Below are positions 35,908-44,627 of a stretch of 64,000 nt of DNA, piece after piece. Each line of letters starts with the position of its first letter. Within the stretch, counting starts at the first letter, position 1. Under the pieces are notes generated by a model. That model saw only the letters and a list, made by a program, of their open reading frames with translations. It did no database searches and had not been told where the DNA came from. This DNA is from Streptomyces sp. NBC_01235. Lineage in GTDB: Bacteria > Actinomycetota > Actinomycetes > Streptomycetales > Streptomycetaceae. The position numbers and the translations under genes were made by a program. The stretch is taken from positions 3,410,001 to 3,474,000 of the forward strand of contig NZ_CP108513.1 in the NCBI RefSeq assembly GCF_035989285.1, in the 5' to 3' direction.

Positions 35908-37104
35908 GTGACCACCGCCCAGACCACGGAGCTCGACGTACAGCCGTCTCCGCTCGCCCTGTTGCTGCTCGGCCGCGAGGCCGACCCGAGGAGCGAACGG
36001 GGTGTCGAGTGCCCCGGCGACCTGCCCTCCCCGTCCGACCCGGACCTGGTGGAGCGGGCCCGCGCGGCCAAGGAGAAGCTCGGGGACAAGGTCTTCGTGC
36101 TCGGCCACCACTACCAGCGCGACGAGGTCATCCAGTTCGCCGATGTCACGGGCGACTCCTTCAAGCTGGCCCGGGACGCGGCCGCCCGCCCGGAGGCCGA
36201 GTACATCGTCTTCTGCGGTGTGCACTTCATGGCCGAGTCCGCCGACATCCTCACGTCGGACGACCAGAAGGTGGTCCTGCCCGACCTCGCCGCCGGCTGC
36301 TCGATGGCCGACATGGCGACGGCCGAGCAGGTCGCCGAGTGCTGGGACGTGCTGACCGAGGCCGGCATAGCCGAGCAGGTCGTGCCCGTCTCGTACATGA
36401 ACTCGTCCGCCGACATCAAGGCGTTCACGGGGAAGCACGGCGGCACGATCTGCACCTCCTCCAACGCCCAGCGGGCCCTTGAGTGGGCCTTCGAGCAGGG
36501 GGAGCCCTCGACAACAAAGGTGCTGTTCCTTCCCGACCAGCACCTCGGCCGCAACACCGCCGTGCGCGACATGGGCATGTCCCTTGAGGACTGCGTCCTG
36601 TACAACCCGCACAAGCCGAACGGCGGGCTGACCGCCGAACAGCTGCGCGACGCCAAGATGATCCTGTGGCGGGGCCACTGCTCGGTGCACGGCCGCTTCA
36701 GCCTGGAGTCGGTGGAGGATGTGCGCGCCCGGATCCCCGGCGTGAACGTGCTCGTGCACCCCGAGTGCCGGCACGAGGTCGTGGCGGCGGCTGACTACGT
36801 CGGCTCGACCGAGTACATCATCAAGGCGCTGGAGGCGGCCCCGGCCGGCTCGAAGTGGGCCATCGGGACCGAGCTGAACCTGGTGCGCCGCCTGGCGAAC
36901 CGTTTCGCGCCGGAGGGCAAGGAGATCGTCTTCCTCGACAAGACGGTCTGCTTCTGCTCGACCATGAACCGGATCGACCTCCCCCACCTGGTCTGGACCC
37001 TGGAGTCGCTGGCCGAGGGCAAGCTGGTCAACCGCATCGAGGTCGACCAGGAGACCGAGACGTTCGCGAAGCTGGCGCTGGAGCGGATGCTGGCGCTGCC
37101 GTAG
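35908..37104 (+). CDS. nadA: Quinolinate synthase
   Basis: A 398-residue [4Fe-4S] enzyme that condenses iminoaspartate with dihydroxyacetone phosphate to quinolinate in de novo NAD synthesis. Conserved blocks include LGHHYQRDEVIQFAD, CGVHFMAESADIL, LPDLAAGCSMADM, SYMNSSADIKA, LPDQHLGRNTA, WRGHCSVHGRF, HPECRHEV and TVCFCSTMN, which together supply the cluster cysteines. GTG 35908 is chosen over GTG 35899, because AGAAAGG lies 9 nt before the former and touches the latter. nadB and nadC are not in the window. It converges with the Ser/Thr kinase, 21 bp apart. Confidence 0.95.
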   Translation: MTTAQTTELDVQPSPLALLLLGREADPRSERGVECPGDLPSPSDPDLVERARAAKEKLGDKVFVLGHHYQRDEVIQFADVTGDSFKLARDAAARPEAEYIVFCGVHFMAESADILTSDDQKVVLPDLAAGCSMADMATAEQVAECWDVLTEAGIAEQVVPVSYMNSSADIKAFTGKHGGTICTSSNAQRALEWAFEQGEPSTTKVLFLPDQHLGRNTAVRDMGMSLEDCVLYNPHKPNGGLTAEQLRDAKMILWRGHCSVHGRFSLESVEDVRARIPGVNVLVHPECRHEVVAAADYVGSTEYIIKALEAAPAGSKWAIGTELNLVRRLANRFAPEGKEIVFLDKTVCFCSTMNRIDLPHLVWTLESLAEGKLVNRIEVDQETETFAKLALERMLALP

Positions 37105-37125
37105 CGGGACCTCCGTGGACCCCGA

Positions 37126-39354
37126 TCACCCCGACAGCGGCTCCTGGTCGGGGTGGTTCGGGTCCAGCGTGAAGACCGTCCCGTCGGGGCTGAGCACCAC
37201 CAGGGCACCCTCGTCGAGGAACACGCGCGCCGCGGAATAGCCGAACTCGACGACCTGCTCGGCCCTCGCGGTGGACTCCCACAGCAGGCTTCCCGTCTCG
37301 ACGTCGACGGCGGCGACCCGTCCGGAGGCGCTGGCCGCGAACACGGCCTGCCCCTGTCCGTCGCCCACGGGCATACCGGGCTGCTGAAGGGTCGTGGAGG
37401 TCTGCCACAGCCGCTTGCCCGTCTCGGGCGAGTGGGCAATCAGCTGTCCCCTGGAGTTGGCGAAGCAGAGCACTCCGCCCACCAGCGCCGCCTGCCCGCG
37501 CGGGCCGCCCGGCAGTGTCTTCTTCCGCACGGCGCCGGTGTCCGGGTCGATCAGCAGGACCTCGCCGTACGTCGACTCGTCGAAGCCCCGCTGGTCCCGC
37601 GGGACCTGCACCACGAAGGCCAGATCGCCGTCGACGGCACCGACGTATTCGACGTCGCCGTCCGGCACGCTCACCTTCCGGCTCGAGCCGTCGGCGGGAT
37701 CCACGGCGTAGAACACGGTGCGCGACGGCGTGCCCGCGTCGGTGCAGCCGGCGTACAGAGCGCTGTCGACGTCGTGGAACTCACAACCGTAGGTGGACTC
37801 GGCAGGCACGGTGGCCGTCCAGCGCGCGGTGCCGCCGCGCAGTTCACGGGCGGTCACGCGGTAGCCGTCCGAGGTCAGCAGCAGACCGCCGACGATCGCG
37901 GGGTCGACGGCGCTCGTCCGACTCAACGTGCGCGACCAGAGCAGCTTGCCGGTGGCGGAGTCGAGGGCGACGGCGGTGGCGCTCTGGTCGTTGCCCGCCT
38001 TGTTCATCACGATCTCCGACACCAGCAGCACACCGTCGTGCACCCCGATGACCCTGCTGTTGTATCTCGCCTGTGGCAGGCCCGGCGGCAGGGATTCCGC
38101 CCGCCACGCGAGCCGGCCGCTCGCCCCGTCGACACGGACCGGGAGTGTGCCGTCGCCGCCGCAGTACAGGGCGCCCTGGCCCATCGCGCAGGACAGGGAG
38201 GCGCCGTCGGGGGCTCCGCCGCCCAGCGGCTTCGTCACCCCGGCGGCGGCGGTGCCGTACACCGAGGTCCGCCAGGGCTTCCAGCCGTCGGGCAGGGGGG
38301 CCCGGCTGGCGGACCCGCTGCCGGTGCTGTCCGACTCCTCGGTCCCCCTCAAGGGGTCGAGGTCGAACAGCAGGTAGCCCATGAGCGCCACGGTCAGGAC
38401 GCCCGCCGTCGCGGCCAGGACCGGCCACCGGCGCAGCCGGGAGCGGCGGCCCGGGAGGGGCGCGGCGAGGGCCGGGCCGGGTTCCTCTGCCGCCGTGGGC
38501 GCGGGCGGCAGACGCAGGGTCACCGTCTCCGTGTCTCCCGCCGCGAGCTCGGGCAGCACCTCGGCGAACTCCTCGGCCAGCGCGTCGGGTTCGGGACGGT
38601 CGGCGGGCTCCTTGGCCAGGCAGCGGATGAGGACCGAGCGCAGCGGCTCGGCGACCGCGTGCACCGCCGGCTCCTCGTGCAGCACCCGCCACGCCGTCAG
38701 ATACGGGCTGTCCGCGTCGAAGGGGCCACGACCGGTGACGGCGAACACCAGCAGCGACCCGAGGGAGAACACGTCCGAGGCGGGGCCGACCGAGCGGGCG
38801 TCGGTGAACTGCTCCGGCGACATGAACGGCGGGGTGCCGATCATCTTGCCGGTCTCGGTGAGCGTCTGGTTCTCCGCCGCCCGGGAGATCCCGAAGTCGA
38901 TGACGCGGGGCCCGTCGTGGGCCATCAGGACGTTCCCGGGCTTGAGGTCGCGGTGGACGACCCCGGCCCGGTGGATCTCCCGCAGCGCCTCCACCAGGCC
39001 GAGGGCGAGCCGGCGCAGTTCCGTGCCGCGCAGCGGGCCGTGCTCGCGAATGCGGGCGGAGAGCACGGGGCCCGGCACGTACTGCGTGGCCATCCAGGGC
39101 CGGACGGCCTCCGGGTCGGCGTCCACGACCGGGGCGGTGAAGGCGCCACTCACCTTGCGGACGGCCTCGATCTCCTGCCGGAAGCGGGCGCGGAAGACCG
39201 CGTCCTCGGCATACTGGGCGTGCACCACCTTGACGGCGACCTCACGCCCCGAGCGGGACCGGCCGCGGTAGACGACGCCCATGCCTCCGGCCCCGAGCCG
39301 GTCGACGATCCGGTATCCGCCGAGCGTCTTCGGGTCGTCCTTGTGCAGCGACAC
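37126..39354 (-). CDS. Transmembrane Ser/Thr protein kinase with PQQ-like beta-propeller sensor
   Basis: A 742-residue PASTA-lacking Hanks-type kinase. The kinase domain (about 15-275) shows GAGGMGVVYRG, the ATP lysine in VAVKVV, the catalytic loop HRDLKPGNVL, DFGISR and GTPPFMSPEQ. After a Pro/Ala-rich juxtamembrane stretch comes one membrane helix (VLAATAGVLTVALMGYLLF). The extracellular half (about 370-742) has repeated blades such as GKLLWSRTLSR, GKRLWQTSTTL and GSLLWESTARA, typical of PQQ-like beta-propellers. The start is GTG 39354 with GGAG and GAGGAGG upstream. Signal and substrates are unknown. Convergent with nadA. Confidence 0.92.
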   Translation of the reverse strand: MSLHKDDPKTLGGYRIVDRLGAGGMGVVYRGRSRSGREVAVKVVHAQYAEDAVFRARFRQEIEAVRKVSGAFTAPVVDADPEAVRPWMATQYVPGPVLSARIREHGPLRGTELRRLALGLVEALREIHRAGVVHRDLKPGNVLMAHDGPRVIDFGISRAAENQTLTETGKMIGTPPFMSPEQFTDARSVGPASDVFSLGSLLVFAVTGRGPFDADSPYLTAWRVLHEEPAVHAVAEPLRSVLIRCLAKEPADRPEPDALAEEFAEVLPELAAGDTETVTLRLPPAPTAAEEPGPALAAPLPGRRSRLRRWPVLAATAGVLTVALMGYLLFDLDPLRGTEESDSTGSGSASRAPLPDGWKPWRTSVYGTAAAGVTKPLGGGAPDGASLSCAMGQGALYCGGDGTLPVRVDGASGRLAWRAESLPPGLPQARYNSRVIGVHDGVLLVSEIVMNKAGNDQSATAVALDSATGKLLWSRTLSRTSAVDPAIVGGLLLTSDGYRVTARELRGGTARWTATVPAESTYGCEFHDVDSALYAGCTDAGTPSRTVFYAVDPADGSSRKVSVPDGDVEYVGAVDGDLAFVVQVPRDQRGFDESTYGEVLLIDPDTGAVRKKTLPGGPRGQAALVGGVLCFANSRGQLIAHSPETGKRLWQTSTTLQQPGMPVGDGQGQAVFAASASGRVAAVDVETGSLLWESTARAEQVVEFGYSAARVFLDEGALVVLSPDGTVFTLDPNHPDQEPLSG

Positions 39355-39469
39355 CGCTCCGATCCTCCTCTCGCGCAGAGCGTTCAGGCGCCCAGCATAT
39401 GGAAAGCCCACAGGGGGAGAGACCGGGCGAAAGGACGCCACCACCCGTCACAGGGCGATGAAGCCGCCC

Positions 39470-40153
39470 TCACTCCGCCCTCGGGCGCACCAGTCCCGAC
39501 TCGTACGCGATCACCACGAGCTGGGCCCGGTCGCGCGCGCCCAGCTTGGCCATGGCCCGGTTGACGTGCGTCTTCACCGTCAGCGGGCTGACCTCCAGGC
39601 GCTCGGCGATCTCGTCGTTGGAATGACCGCCGGCGACCTGCACGAGGACCTCGCGCTCGCGCACGGTGAGCGCCCCCAGCCGGGCGGCGCGGGCGGGGTC
39701 GTGCTCGTCGTCCGCCGTGCCGCCCTGCGCGAGGAAGCGGGCGATCAGGCCCTTGGTGGCGGTCGGTGAGAGCAGCGCCTCCCCGCCCGCGGCGACCCGG
39801 ATCGCGCTCAGCAGCTCCTCGGGCTCGCTGCCCTTGCCGAGGAAGCCGGAGGCTCCGGCCCGCAGCGACTGCACCACGTAGTCGTCCACCTCGAACGTCG
39901 TCAGGATGACCACCCGAACGTGCGCGAGGGAGGGATCGGCGCTGATCAGACGGGTCGCTGCGAGACCGTCCGTGCCGGGCATGCGGATGTCCATCAGGAC
40001 GACGTCGGCGCGCTGCTCCTTCGCCAGCCGGACCGCCTCCGCGCCGTCGGGCGCCTCGCCGACCACCTCCATGTCGGGCTCGGAGTCGACGAGCACGCGG
40101 AACGCGCTGCGCAGCAGCGCCTGGTCGTCCGCGAGCAGGACGCGGATGGTCAT
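39470..40153 (-). CDS. NarL/LuxR-family response regulator
   Basis: A 227-residue response regulator. The receiver domain has acidic DD in LLADDQALL, the phospho-acceptor Asp in DVVLMDIRMPG and the lysine in FLGKGS. The C-terminal LuxR helix-turn-helix reads LTVREREVLVQVAGGHSNDEIAERL ... SPLTVKTHVNRAMAKLGA. ATG 40153 overlaps the kinase stop (ATGA at 40150-40153), so the pair is translationally coupled. The target genes and stimulus cannot be read; the adjacent genes are a Ser/Thr kinase and PspAA. Confidence 0.94.
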   Translation of the reverse strand: MTIRVLLADDQALLRSAFRVLVDSEPDMEVVGEAPDGAEAVRLAKEQRADVVLMDIRMPGTDGLAATRLISADPSLAHVRVVILTTFEVDDYVVQSLRAGASGFLGKGSEPEELLSAIRVAAGGEALLSPTATKGLIARFLAQGGTADDEHDPARAARLGALTVREREVLVQVAGGHSNDEIAERLEVSPLTVKTHVNRAMAKLGARDRAQLVVIAYESGLVRPRAE

Positions 40154-41373
40154 GCGCTCTCCCCCGTGGTGGCCGTGCGGGTCTTGATCGGCAGGATCGC
40201 ATGGACGCGGAAGCCGCCTCCGTAGCGGGGACCCGTGGTGAGGGTGCCGCGCAGGGCGGTGACACGTTCCCGCATGCCGAGCAGGCCGTGACCGCCGCCC
40301 GCCTCCGGGGGCTCCTCGCCCGCGGGGCGCCCGTTGTCGAGGACGGTGACCTCGATGTTCGGCCCCACGCGCACGACGCTGACCTCGGCCTTCGCCTCCC
40401 CTCCCGCGTGCTTCTGCACGTTGGTGAGGGCCTCCTGGATGACGCGGTAGGCGGCCAGGCCGACGGCGGCCGGGAGCGTGGTCCCGTGATCGGTGCGGGC
40501 CACCTCGACCTGGAGCCCTGCGCTGCGGAAGGTGCCGGCGAGCTCGTCGAGGCGCTCCAGGCCGGGGGCGGGTTCGGTGGGGGCCTCGGGGTCGCCGGAC
40601 TGGCGCAGCAGGCCGACCGTGGCCCGCAGTTCGTTGAGCGCGGAGCGGCTGGCGTCGCGGACGTGCGCGAGGGCCTCCTTGGCCTGGTCGGGCCGCTTGT
40701 CCATGACGTGCGCGGCGACCCCGGCCTGGACGTTGACCAGGGCGATGTGGTGGGCGACGACGTCGTGCAGGTCGCGTGCGATGCGCAGGCGCTCCTCGGC
40801 GACCCGGCGGCGGGCCTCCTCCTCGCGGGTGCGTTCCGCGCGCTCGGCGCGGTCCCGGATGGCCTGGACGACGGCCCGGCGGCTGCGGACCGCGTCCCCG
40901 GCGGTGGCGCCGATGCCGGTCCAGGCGAGGATCCCGAGGTTCTCCTGCGCGTACCAGGGCAGCGGCCCGGCGAGCATGGCGGCGGCGGTGAGGACCGTCA
41001 TGGTGAGCAGGCCGGCCCGCAGGGTGGTGGCACGGTCGGTGGTGGCGGCGACGGTGAACAGGGCGATGACGGCGGACATGGCGACGGGGGCGCGGGGGTC
41101 GCCGGTGACGCACTCGACGAAGGAGACCGTGCCGGTGACGGCCAGGACCTTCATGGGGGCGCTTCGGCGGAAGACGAGGGCGACGGCTCCGAGGGTCATC
41201 AGGAGCAGGCTGAGCGGGGCCGGGGCGTGGATGCTCCAGCTGACGCCGTGCCCCCGGTGCGGGTCGACGAAGGAGCCGGCCAGCATGCAGAGCAGCACGG
41301 CCGCGGCGAGGGCCGCGTCCAGGGCGAGGGGGTGGGCGTGCAGCTGGCGCTGGGCCCGGGCAAGGGGGGTCAC
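40150..41373 (-). CDS. Sensor histidine kinase (HisKA_3, NarL-type partner)
   Basis: A 407-residue kinase. The N-terminal 150 residues carry about five membrane segments (LALDAALAAAVLLCMLAG; LSLLLMTLGAVALVF; later hydrophobic stretches). A coiled linker (RDRAERAERTREEEARRR) follows. The HisKA_3 phosphorylation site is His in RDLHDVVAHHIALV. The HATPase domain has VIQEALTNVQKHAGG (N box) and GGGHGLLGMRERV (G box). The start is GTG 41373. It is coupled to the downstream response regulator by a 4-base overlap. There is no separate sensory domain, which suggests membrane stress or a small-molecule signal. Confidence 0.93.
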   Translation of the reverse strand: MTPLARAQRQLHAHPLALDAALAAAVLLCMLAGSFVDPHRGHGVSWSIHAPAPLSLLLMTLGAVALVFRRSAPMKVLAVTGTVSFVECVTGDPRAPVAMSAVIALFTVAATTDRATTLRAGLLTMTVLTAAAMLAGPLPWYAQENLGILAWTGIGATAGDAVRSRRAVVQAIRDRAERAERTREEEARRRVAEERLRIARDLHDVVAHHIALVNVQAGVAAHVMDKRPDQAKEALAHVRDASRSALNELRATVGLLRQSGDPEAPTEPAPGLERLDELAGTFRSAGLQVEVARTDHGTTLPAAVGLAAYRVIQEALTNVQKHAGGEAKAEVSVVRVGPNIEVTVLDNGRPAGEEPPEAGGGHGLLGMRERVTALRGTLTTGPRYGGGFRVHAILPIKTRTATTGESA

Positions 41374-41409
41374 TTTTCAGTTACCGTCGCCTTCCTTGCC
41401 GTCAGGGCA

Positions 41410-41688
41410 TCACCCCGGGATCAGGCCGTTGTCGCTCAGCATCTCCCGGACCTCCTCCAGGCTCGCCTCCGGGGCCGGGAGGATGAGTTCCGAGGGTTCC
41501 AGGGCGTCGTCCGGCAGCGGGTCGCCGAGGCGGCGTACGGCGTCCAGCAGGGCGCCGAGGACGCGGTGGAAGCCGTCCTCGTCGCCGCTCTCCATCTCGG
41601 CCAGCAGCTCGTCGTCCAGCTTGTTCAGTTCGACGAAGTGGGAGTCGGCCAGCGTCCACTGGCCCTCCCCCATGATCCGTACGATCAT
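41410..41688 (-). CDS. PspA-associated protein (PspAA)
   Basis: A 92-residue protein, MIVRIMGEGQWTLADSHFVEL, matching the PspAA domain that accompanies PspA in actinobacteria and archaea. The N-terminus MIVRIMGEGQ and the acidic LNKLDDELLAEMESGDEDGFH are characteristic, and the C-terminal half is helical. It lies 34 bp after pspA on the same strand and is probably co-transcribed. It is presumed to act with PspA in membrane-stress protection; mechanism unknown. Confidence 0.85.
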   Translation of the reverse strand: MIVRIMGEGQWTLADSHFVELNKLDDELLAEMESGDEDGFHRVLGALLDAVRRLGDPLPDDALEPSELILPAPEASLEEVREMLSDNGLIPG

Positions 41689-41722
41689 GTCGCCCTCCTC
41701 GGCTCCGGGCCCCGGCGCCGGG

Positions 41723-42520
41723 CTACTGCTTGTCGAAGCGCGGGGTGTCCTGCGGCTGCTGCTGGGACTGCGGCTGGCCCGTTCCGCCTTCGATGGCCTG
41801 CTGCCCGGAGGAGGGACCTCCGGCGAGCTCGGCCTTCATGCGCTGCAGTTCCAGCTCTACATCCGTACCACCGGAGAGGCGGTCCAGCTCGGCCTGGAGG
41901 TCGTCCTTCGCGATGCCCGTCGGGTCGTCCAGGGCGCCGGAGGCCATGAGCTCGTCGAGGGCGCCGGCCCGGGCCTGGAGCTGGGCGGTCTTGTCCTCGG
42001 CGCGCTGGATGGCCAGGCCGACGTCGCCCATCTCCTCGGAGATGCCGGAGAAGGCCTCGCCGATGCGGGTCTGGGCCTGGGCGGCGGTGTAGGTGGCCTT
42101 GATGGTCTCCTTCTTCGTACGGAAGGCGTCCACCTTGGCCTGAAGTCGCTGGGCCGCGAGGGTGAGTTTCTCCTCCTCGCCCTGGAGCGTGGAGTGCTGC
42201 GTCTCCAGGTCGGTGACCTGCTGCTGGAGGGCGGCGCGGCGGGAGAGCGCCTCGCGGGCGAGGTCCTCACGGCCGAGCGCGAGCGCCTTGCGGCCCTGGT
42301 CCTCCAGCTTGGTCGACTGCGACTGCAACTGGTTCAGCTGGAGTTCCAGACGCTTGCGCGAGGTGGCCACGTCGGCGACACCGCGGCGCACCTTCTGGAG
42401 GAGCTCCAGCTGTTTCTGGTACGAGTAGTCGAGGGTCTCGCGCGGGTCCTCGGCCCGGTCAAGGGCCTTGTTCGCCTTCGCGCGGAAGATCATCCCCATA
42501 CGCTTCATGACACCGCTCAT
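41723..42520 (-). CDS. pspA: PspA/IM30 (ESCRT-III-like) membrane-stress protein
   Basis: A 265-residue, nearly all-helical coiled-coil protein. The N-terminal amphipathic helix MSGVMKRMGMIFRAKANKAL binds membranes. The long helices include DPRETLDYSYQKQLELLQKVRRGVADVA and ALSRRAALQQQVTDLETQ. The Gln/Pro-rich C-terminus (GQPQSQQQPQDTP) is disordered. PspA assembles rods or carpets on damaged inner membranes. ATG 42520 or ATG 42508 could be the start; neither has a strong ribosome site. It is followed by pspAA and divergent from the DUF3043 gene, with an 8-bp palindrome between them. Confidence 0.93.
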   Translation of the reverse strand: MSGVMKRMGMIFRAKANKALDRAEDPRETLDYSYQKQLELLQKVRRGVADVATSRKRLELQLNQLQSQSTKLEDQGRKALALGREDLAREALSRRAALQQQVTDLETQHSTLQGEEEKLTLAAQRLQAKVDAFRTKKETIKATYTAAQAQTRIGEAFSGISEEMGDVGLAIQRAEDKTAQLQARAGALDELMASGALDDPTGIAKDDLQAELDRLSGGTDVELELQRMKAELAGGPSSGQQAIEGGTGQPQSQQQPQDTPRFDKQ

Positions 42521-42682
42521 GGGCTTCGCGCGCCCCCTTCTGACGGACTACAGCTCACAGGTCTGCGACAGAACCCACAGTACGGGCCCTACATCCATTG
42601 ACGCACTGTTCGGGGACGGATGCGCTCATCCCCAAGGACGACTGACCAAGCCCTTGCTCCGGCGTAGGGAGTAGGTGACCTT

Positions 42683-42706
42683 CAGGGTGAGTGACCGATC
42701 ACCCTG
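42683..42706. promoter_or_regulatory. Palindrome between pspA and DUF3043 genes
   Basis: CAGGGTGA (42683-42690), 8 nt, TCACCCTG (42699-42706) is a perfect 8-bp inverted repeat in the 300-bp gap between the divergent genes. It may be an operator or a hairpin. The rest of 42521-42820 has no gene. TACCCT at 42806-42811 may be the -10 of the DUF3043 gene. Confidence 0.45.
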
Positions 42707-42820
42707 TGTCCCTTCTTCCGCACTCCTGCCCGGTCTGTCCCCTCTACAGACGACTGGTGTTGCCGGATCGTTCCCCTCCGGGCTGGGGTCCATGCCCCGG
42801 AGCGCTTACCCTTGGGTTTT

Positions 42821-43414
42821 GTGTTCCGTAGCCGTGCCAAGGAAGAGAAGGCCCCCGCCGACGCGGTGGTGACCGACTCCAAGCAGCCCCGTGACCCGCA
42901 GGCCCCCAAGGGCAGGCCCACGCCGAAGCGCAATGAGGCCCAGTCCCAGCGCCGCAGCGTCGCCAACACGTCGACCTCGCGCAAGGACGCCGCCAAGCGT
43001 CAGCGCGAGGAGCGCCGTGCCCAGCTGGACCGGCAGCGCCAGGCGCTGGCCGGCGGCGACGAGCGTTACCTGCCGGTCCGTGACAAGGGTCCGGTGCGCA
43101 AGTTCGCCCGCGACTTCATCGACTCCCGGTTCAACGTGGCGGAGTTCTTCCTGCCGATGGCCGTGATCATCCTCGTGCTGAGCATGGTGCGGGTGGGCTC
43201 GCTGCAGACCATCGCGCTGCTGCTGTGGCTGGTCGTGATCGTGCTGATCGTGCTGGACTCGTTCCTCACCGGCTTCCGGTTGCGCAAGCGACTGGCCGAG
43301 CGCTTCCCCCAGCAGAACCGGCGGGGCGCGGTGGCCTACGCGCTGATGCGCTCGCTCCAGATGCGCCGACTCCGGCTGCCCAAGCCGCAGATCAAGCGTG
43401 GAGCGCGGCTCTGA
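42821..43414 (+). CDS. DUF3043 membrane protein
   Basis: A 197-residue actinobacterial protein. The N-terminal 100 residues are highly charged and basic (RRSVANTSTSRKDAAKRQREERRAQLDRQ). Two membrane segments follow (FFLPMAVIILVLSMVRV and ALLLWLVVIVLIVLDSFL), then a basic tail. GTG 42821 is chosen: TACCCT ends 9 nt before it, consistent with a leaderless transcript, while the upstream in-frame TTG 42812 overlaps that promoter. The stop overlaps the start of the methyltransferase. Function is unknown. Confidence 0.82.
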   Translation: MFRSRAKEEKAPADAVVTDSKQPRDPQAPKGRPTPKRNEAQSQRRSVANTSTSRKDAAKRQREERRAQLDRQRQALAGGDERYLPVRDKGPVRKFARDFIDSRFNVAEFFLPMAVIILVLSMVRVGSLQTIALLLWLVVIVLIVLDSFLTGFRLRKRLAERFPQQNRRGAVAYALMRSLQMRRLRLPKPQIKRGARL

Positions 43415-44199
43415 GCACTGCGGCTTTCTCCGGGGGAGCGGCCCAGGCCTGGCTGAGCAGGCTGGGCGGGCTGCGTGACGTCGTACGTCAGGAGCTGGTG
43501 GCCCGGCAGCTCGACGAGCAGATAGCGGGGCGCTACCCGGTCGGGCAGCGGCTGCGGGTCCTCGACGTCGGGATGGGCCAGGGCACGCAGGCGCTGCGGC
43601 TGGCCCGGCTCGGGCATCAGGTGACCGGGCTCGAACAGGACGCGACGATGGTCGCCGCCGCCCGTGAGGCGCTGTCCGGCGAGCCCGAGGGCATCCGGGA
43701 GCGGATGCGGATCATCGAGGGCGACGGCCGCGACACCGGCGTGCACTTCCTGCCCGGCAGCTTCGACGTGGTGCTGTGCCACGGCGTACTGATGTACGTC
43801 GCGGAGCCGGACCCGCTGCTCGCGGGGCTCGCGCGGATGCTGGCCCCGGGCGGACTGCTGTCGCTGCTGGTCAGGAACGCGGACGCGCTGGCCATGCGGC
43901 CGGGGCTGTCCGGCGACTGGGCGGGCGCGCTGGGCGCCTTCGACACCGAGGCCTACCGCAACCGGCTGGGACTGGACGTACGGGCGGACCGGCTGACGAC
44001 GCTGACCGCCACACTCGCCGGGATCGGCGCTCCGTTGCAGGCCTGGTACGGCGTGCGGGTCTTCACGGACACGGCGGCGGACGGGGCGGAGATCCCCGGC
44101 GACGTCGAGACCCTGTTGTCCGCCGAGGAGCGGGCCGGGCGGACCGACCCCTACCGGCAGGTCGCGGCACTGCTGCACCTGTGCGGGGTGCGCGGCTGA
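43411..44199 (+). CDS. SAM-dependent methyltransferase, probable CTG start
   Basis: A class-I methyltransferase, 262 residues from CTG 43411. SAM motif I is VLDVGMGQGTQALRLA, motif II GLEQDATMVAAA, with the acidic IIEGDGRDTG and the motif IV region FDVVLCHGVLMYV. The C-terminus carries LLHLCGVRG. No ATG or GTG lies near the expected N-terminus. CTG 43411 (LSTAAFSGG) follows GGAG by 7 nt and overlaps the DUF3043 stop as CTGA, so translational coupling is likely. Upstream in-frame ATG 43225 would read through most of the DUF3043 gene. Substrate unknown. Confidence 0.78.
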   Translation: MSTAAFSGGAAQAWLSRLGGLRDVVRQELVARQLDEQIAGRYPVGQRLRVLDVGMGQGTQALRLARLGHQVTGLEQDATMVAAAREALSGEPEGIRERMRIIEGDGRDTGVHFLPGSFDVVLCHGVLMYVAEPDPLLAGLARMLAPGGLLSLLVRNADALAMRPGLSGDWAGALGAFDTEAYRNRLGLDVRADRLTTLTATLAGIGAPLQAWYGVRVFTDTAADGAEIPGDVETLLSAEERAGRTDPYRQVAALLHLCGVRG

Positions 44200-44300
44200 G
44201 CGCTCGCGCTCCGCTCGTTCGAGTGAACGGCAGACGGGGTGACGGGCACACGGGGGGCGGGCATACGGGGTGACCGTGGTCCGGCCACCCCGCCGTGCGG

Positions 44301-44513
44301 CTACGCCTCGTTCGCGCGCAGGCTCATCGGGCCGTAGATCTCGGTGGAGTCCTCGAACAGCCGCACCTGGTCCGCGCCGCCTTCGAGGAGGTCCTTCCAC
44401 ACTTCCCCGATCCAGGACTCGGCGTCCCCCTGCGTGGTGAACTCCTCGGGCTGCACCGCGGGTTGGACCTCCGTCCCGTCGGCCTTCTCGAACCGCCACG
44501 TCCATGCCGCCAT
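44301..44513 (-). CDS. Small hypothetical protein, W-rich N-terminus
   Basis: A 70-residue acidic protein, MAAWTWRFEKADGTEVQPAV through YGPMSLRANEA. ATG 44513 has GGGAGG 6 nt upstream and codon usage is normal. It resembles a common small Streptomyces family annotated as conserved hypothetical. No motif suggests activity; length and charge fit a small single-domain binding protein. It converges with the methyltransferase and diverges from the cobU fusion. Confidence 0.75.
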   Translation of the reverse strand: MAAWTWRFEKADGTEVQPAVQPEEFTTQGDAESWIGEVWKDLLEGGADQVRLFEDSTEIYGPMSLRANEA

Positions 44514-44627
44514 GTACGCCTCCCAGATGTGACCACGTGCAGAGCAGAAGCCGGATCTTGGTCCGGCTCCTGCCGAGCAGCCTAGCCGGATGCGCAAGAC
44601 CAGGTCAGACACGCGAAAATCAGCTCC

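Noticed and set aside
43225..43410. Upstream ATG start for the methyltransferase
   Set aside because: It would translate most of the overlapping DUF3043 gene in another frame and gives an Ala/Pro-rich N-terminus with no family resemblance.
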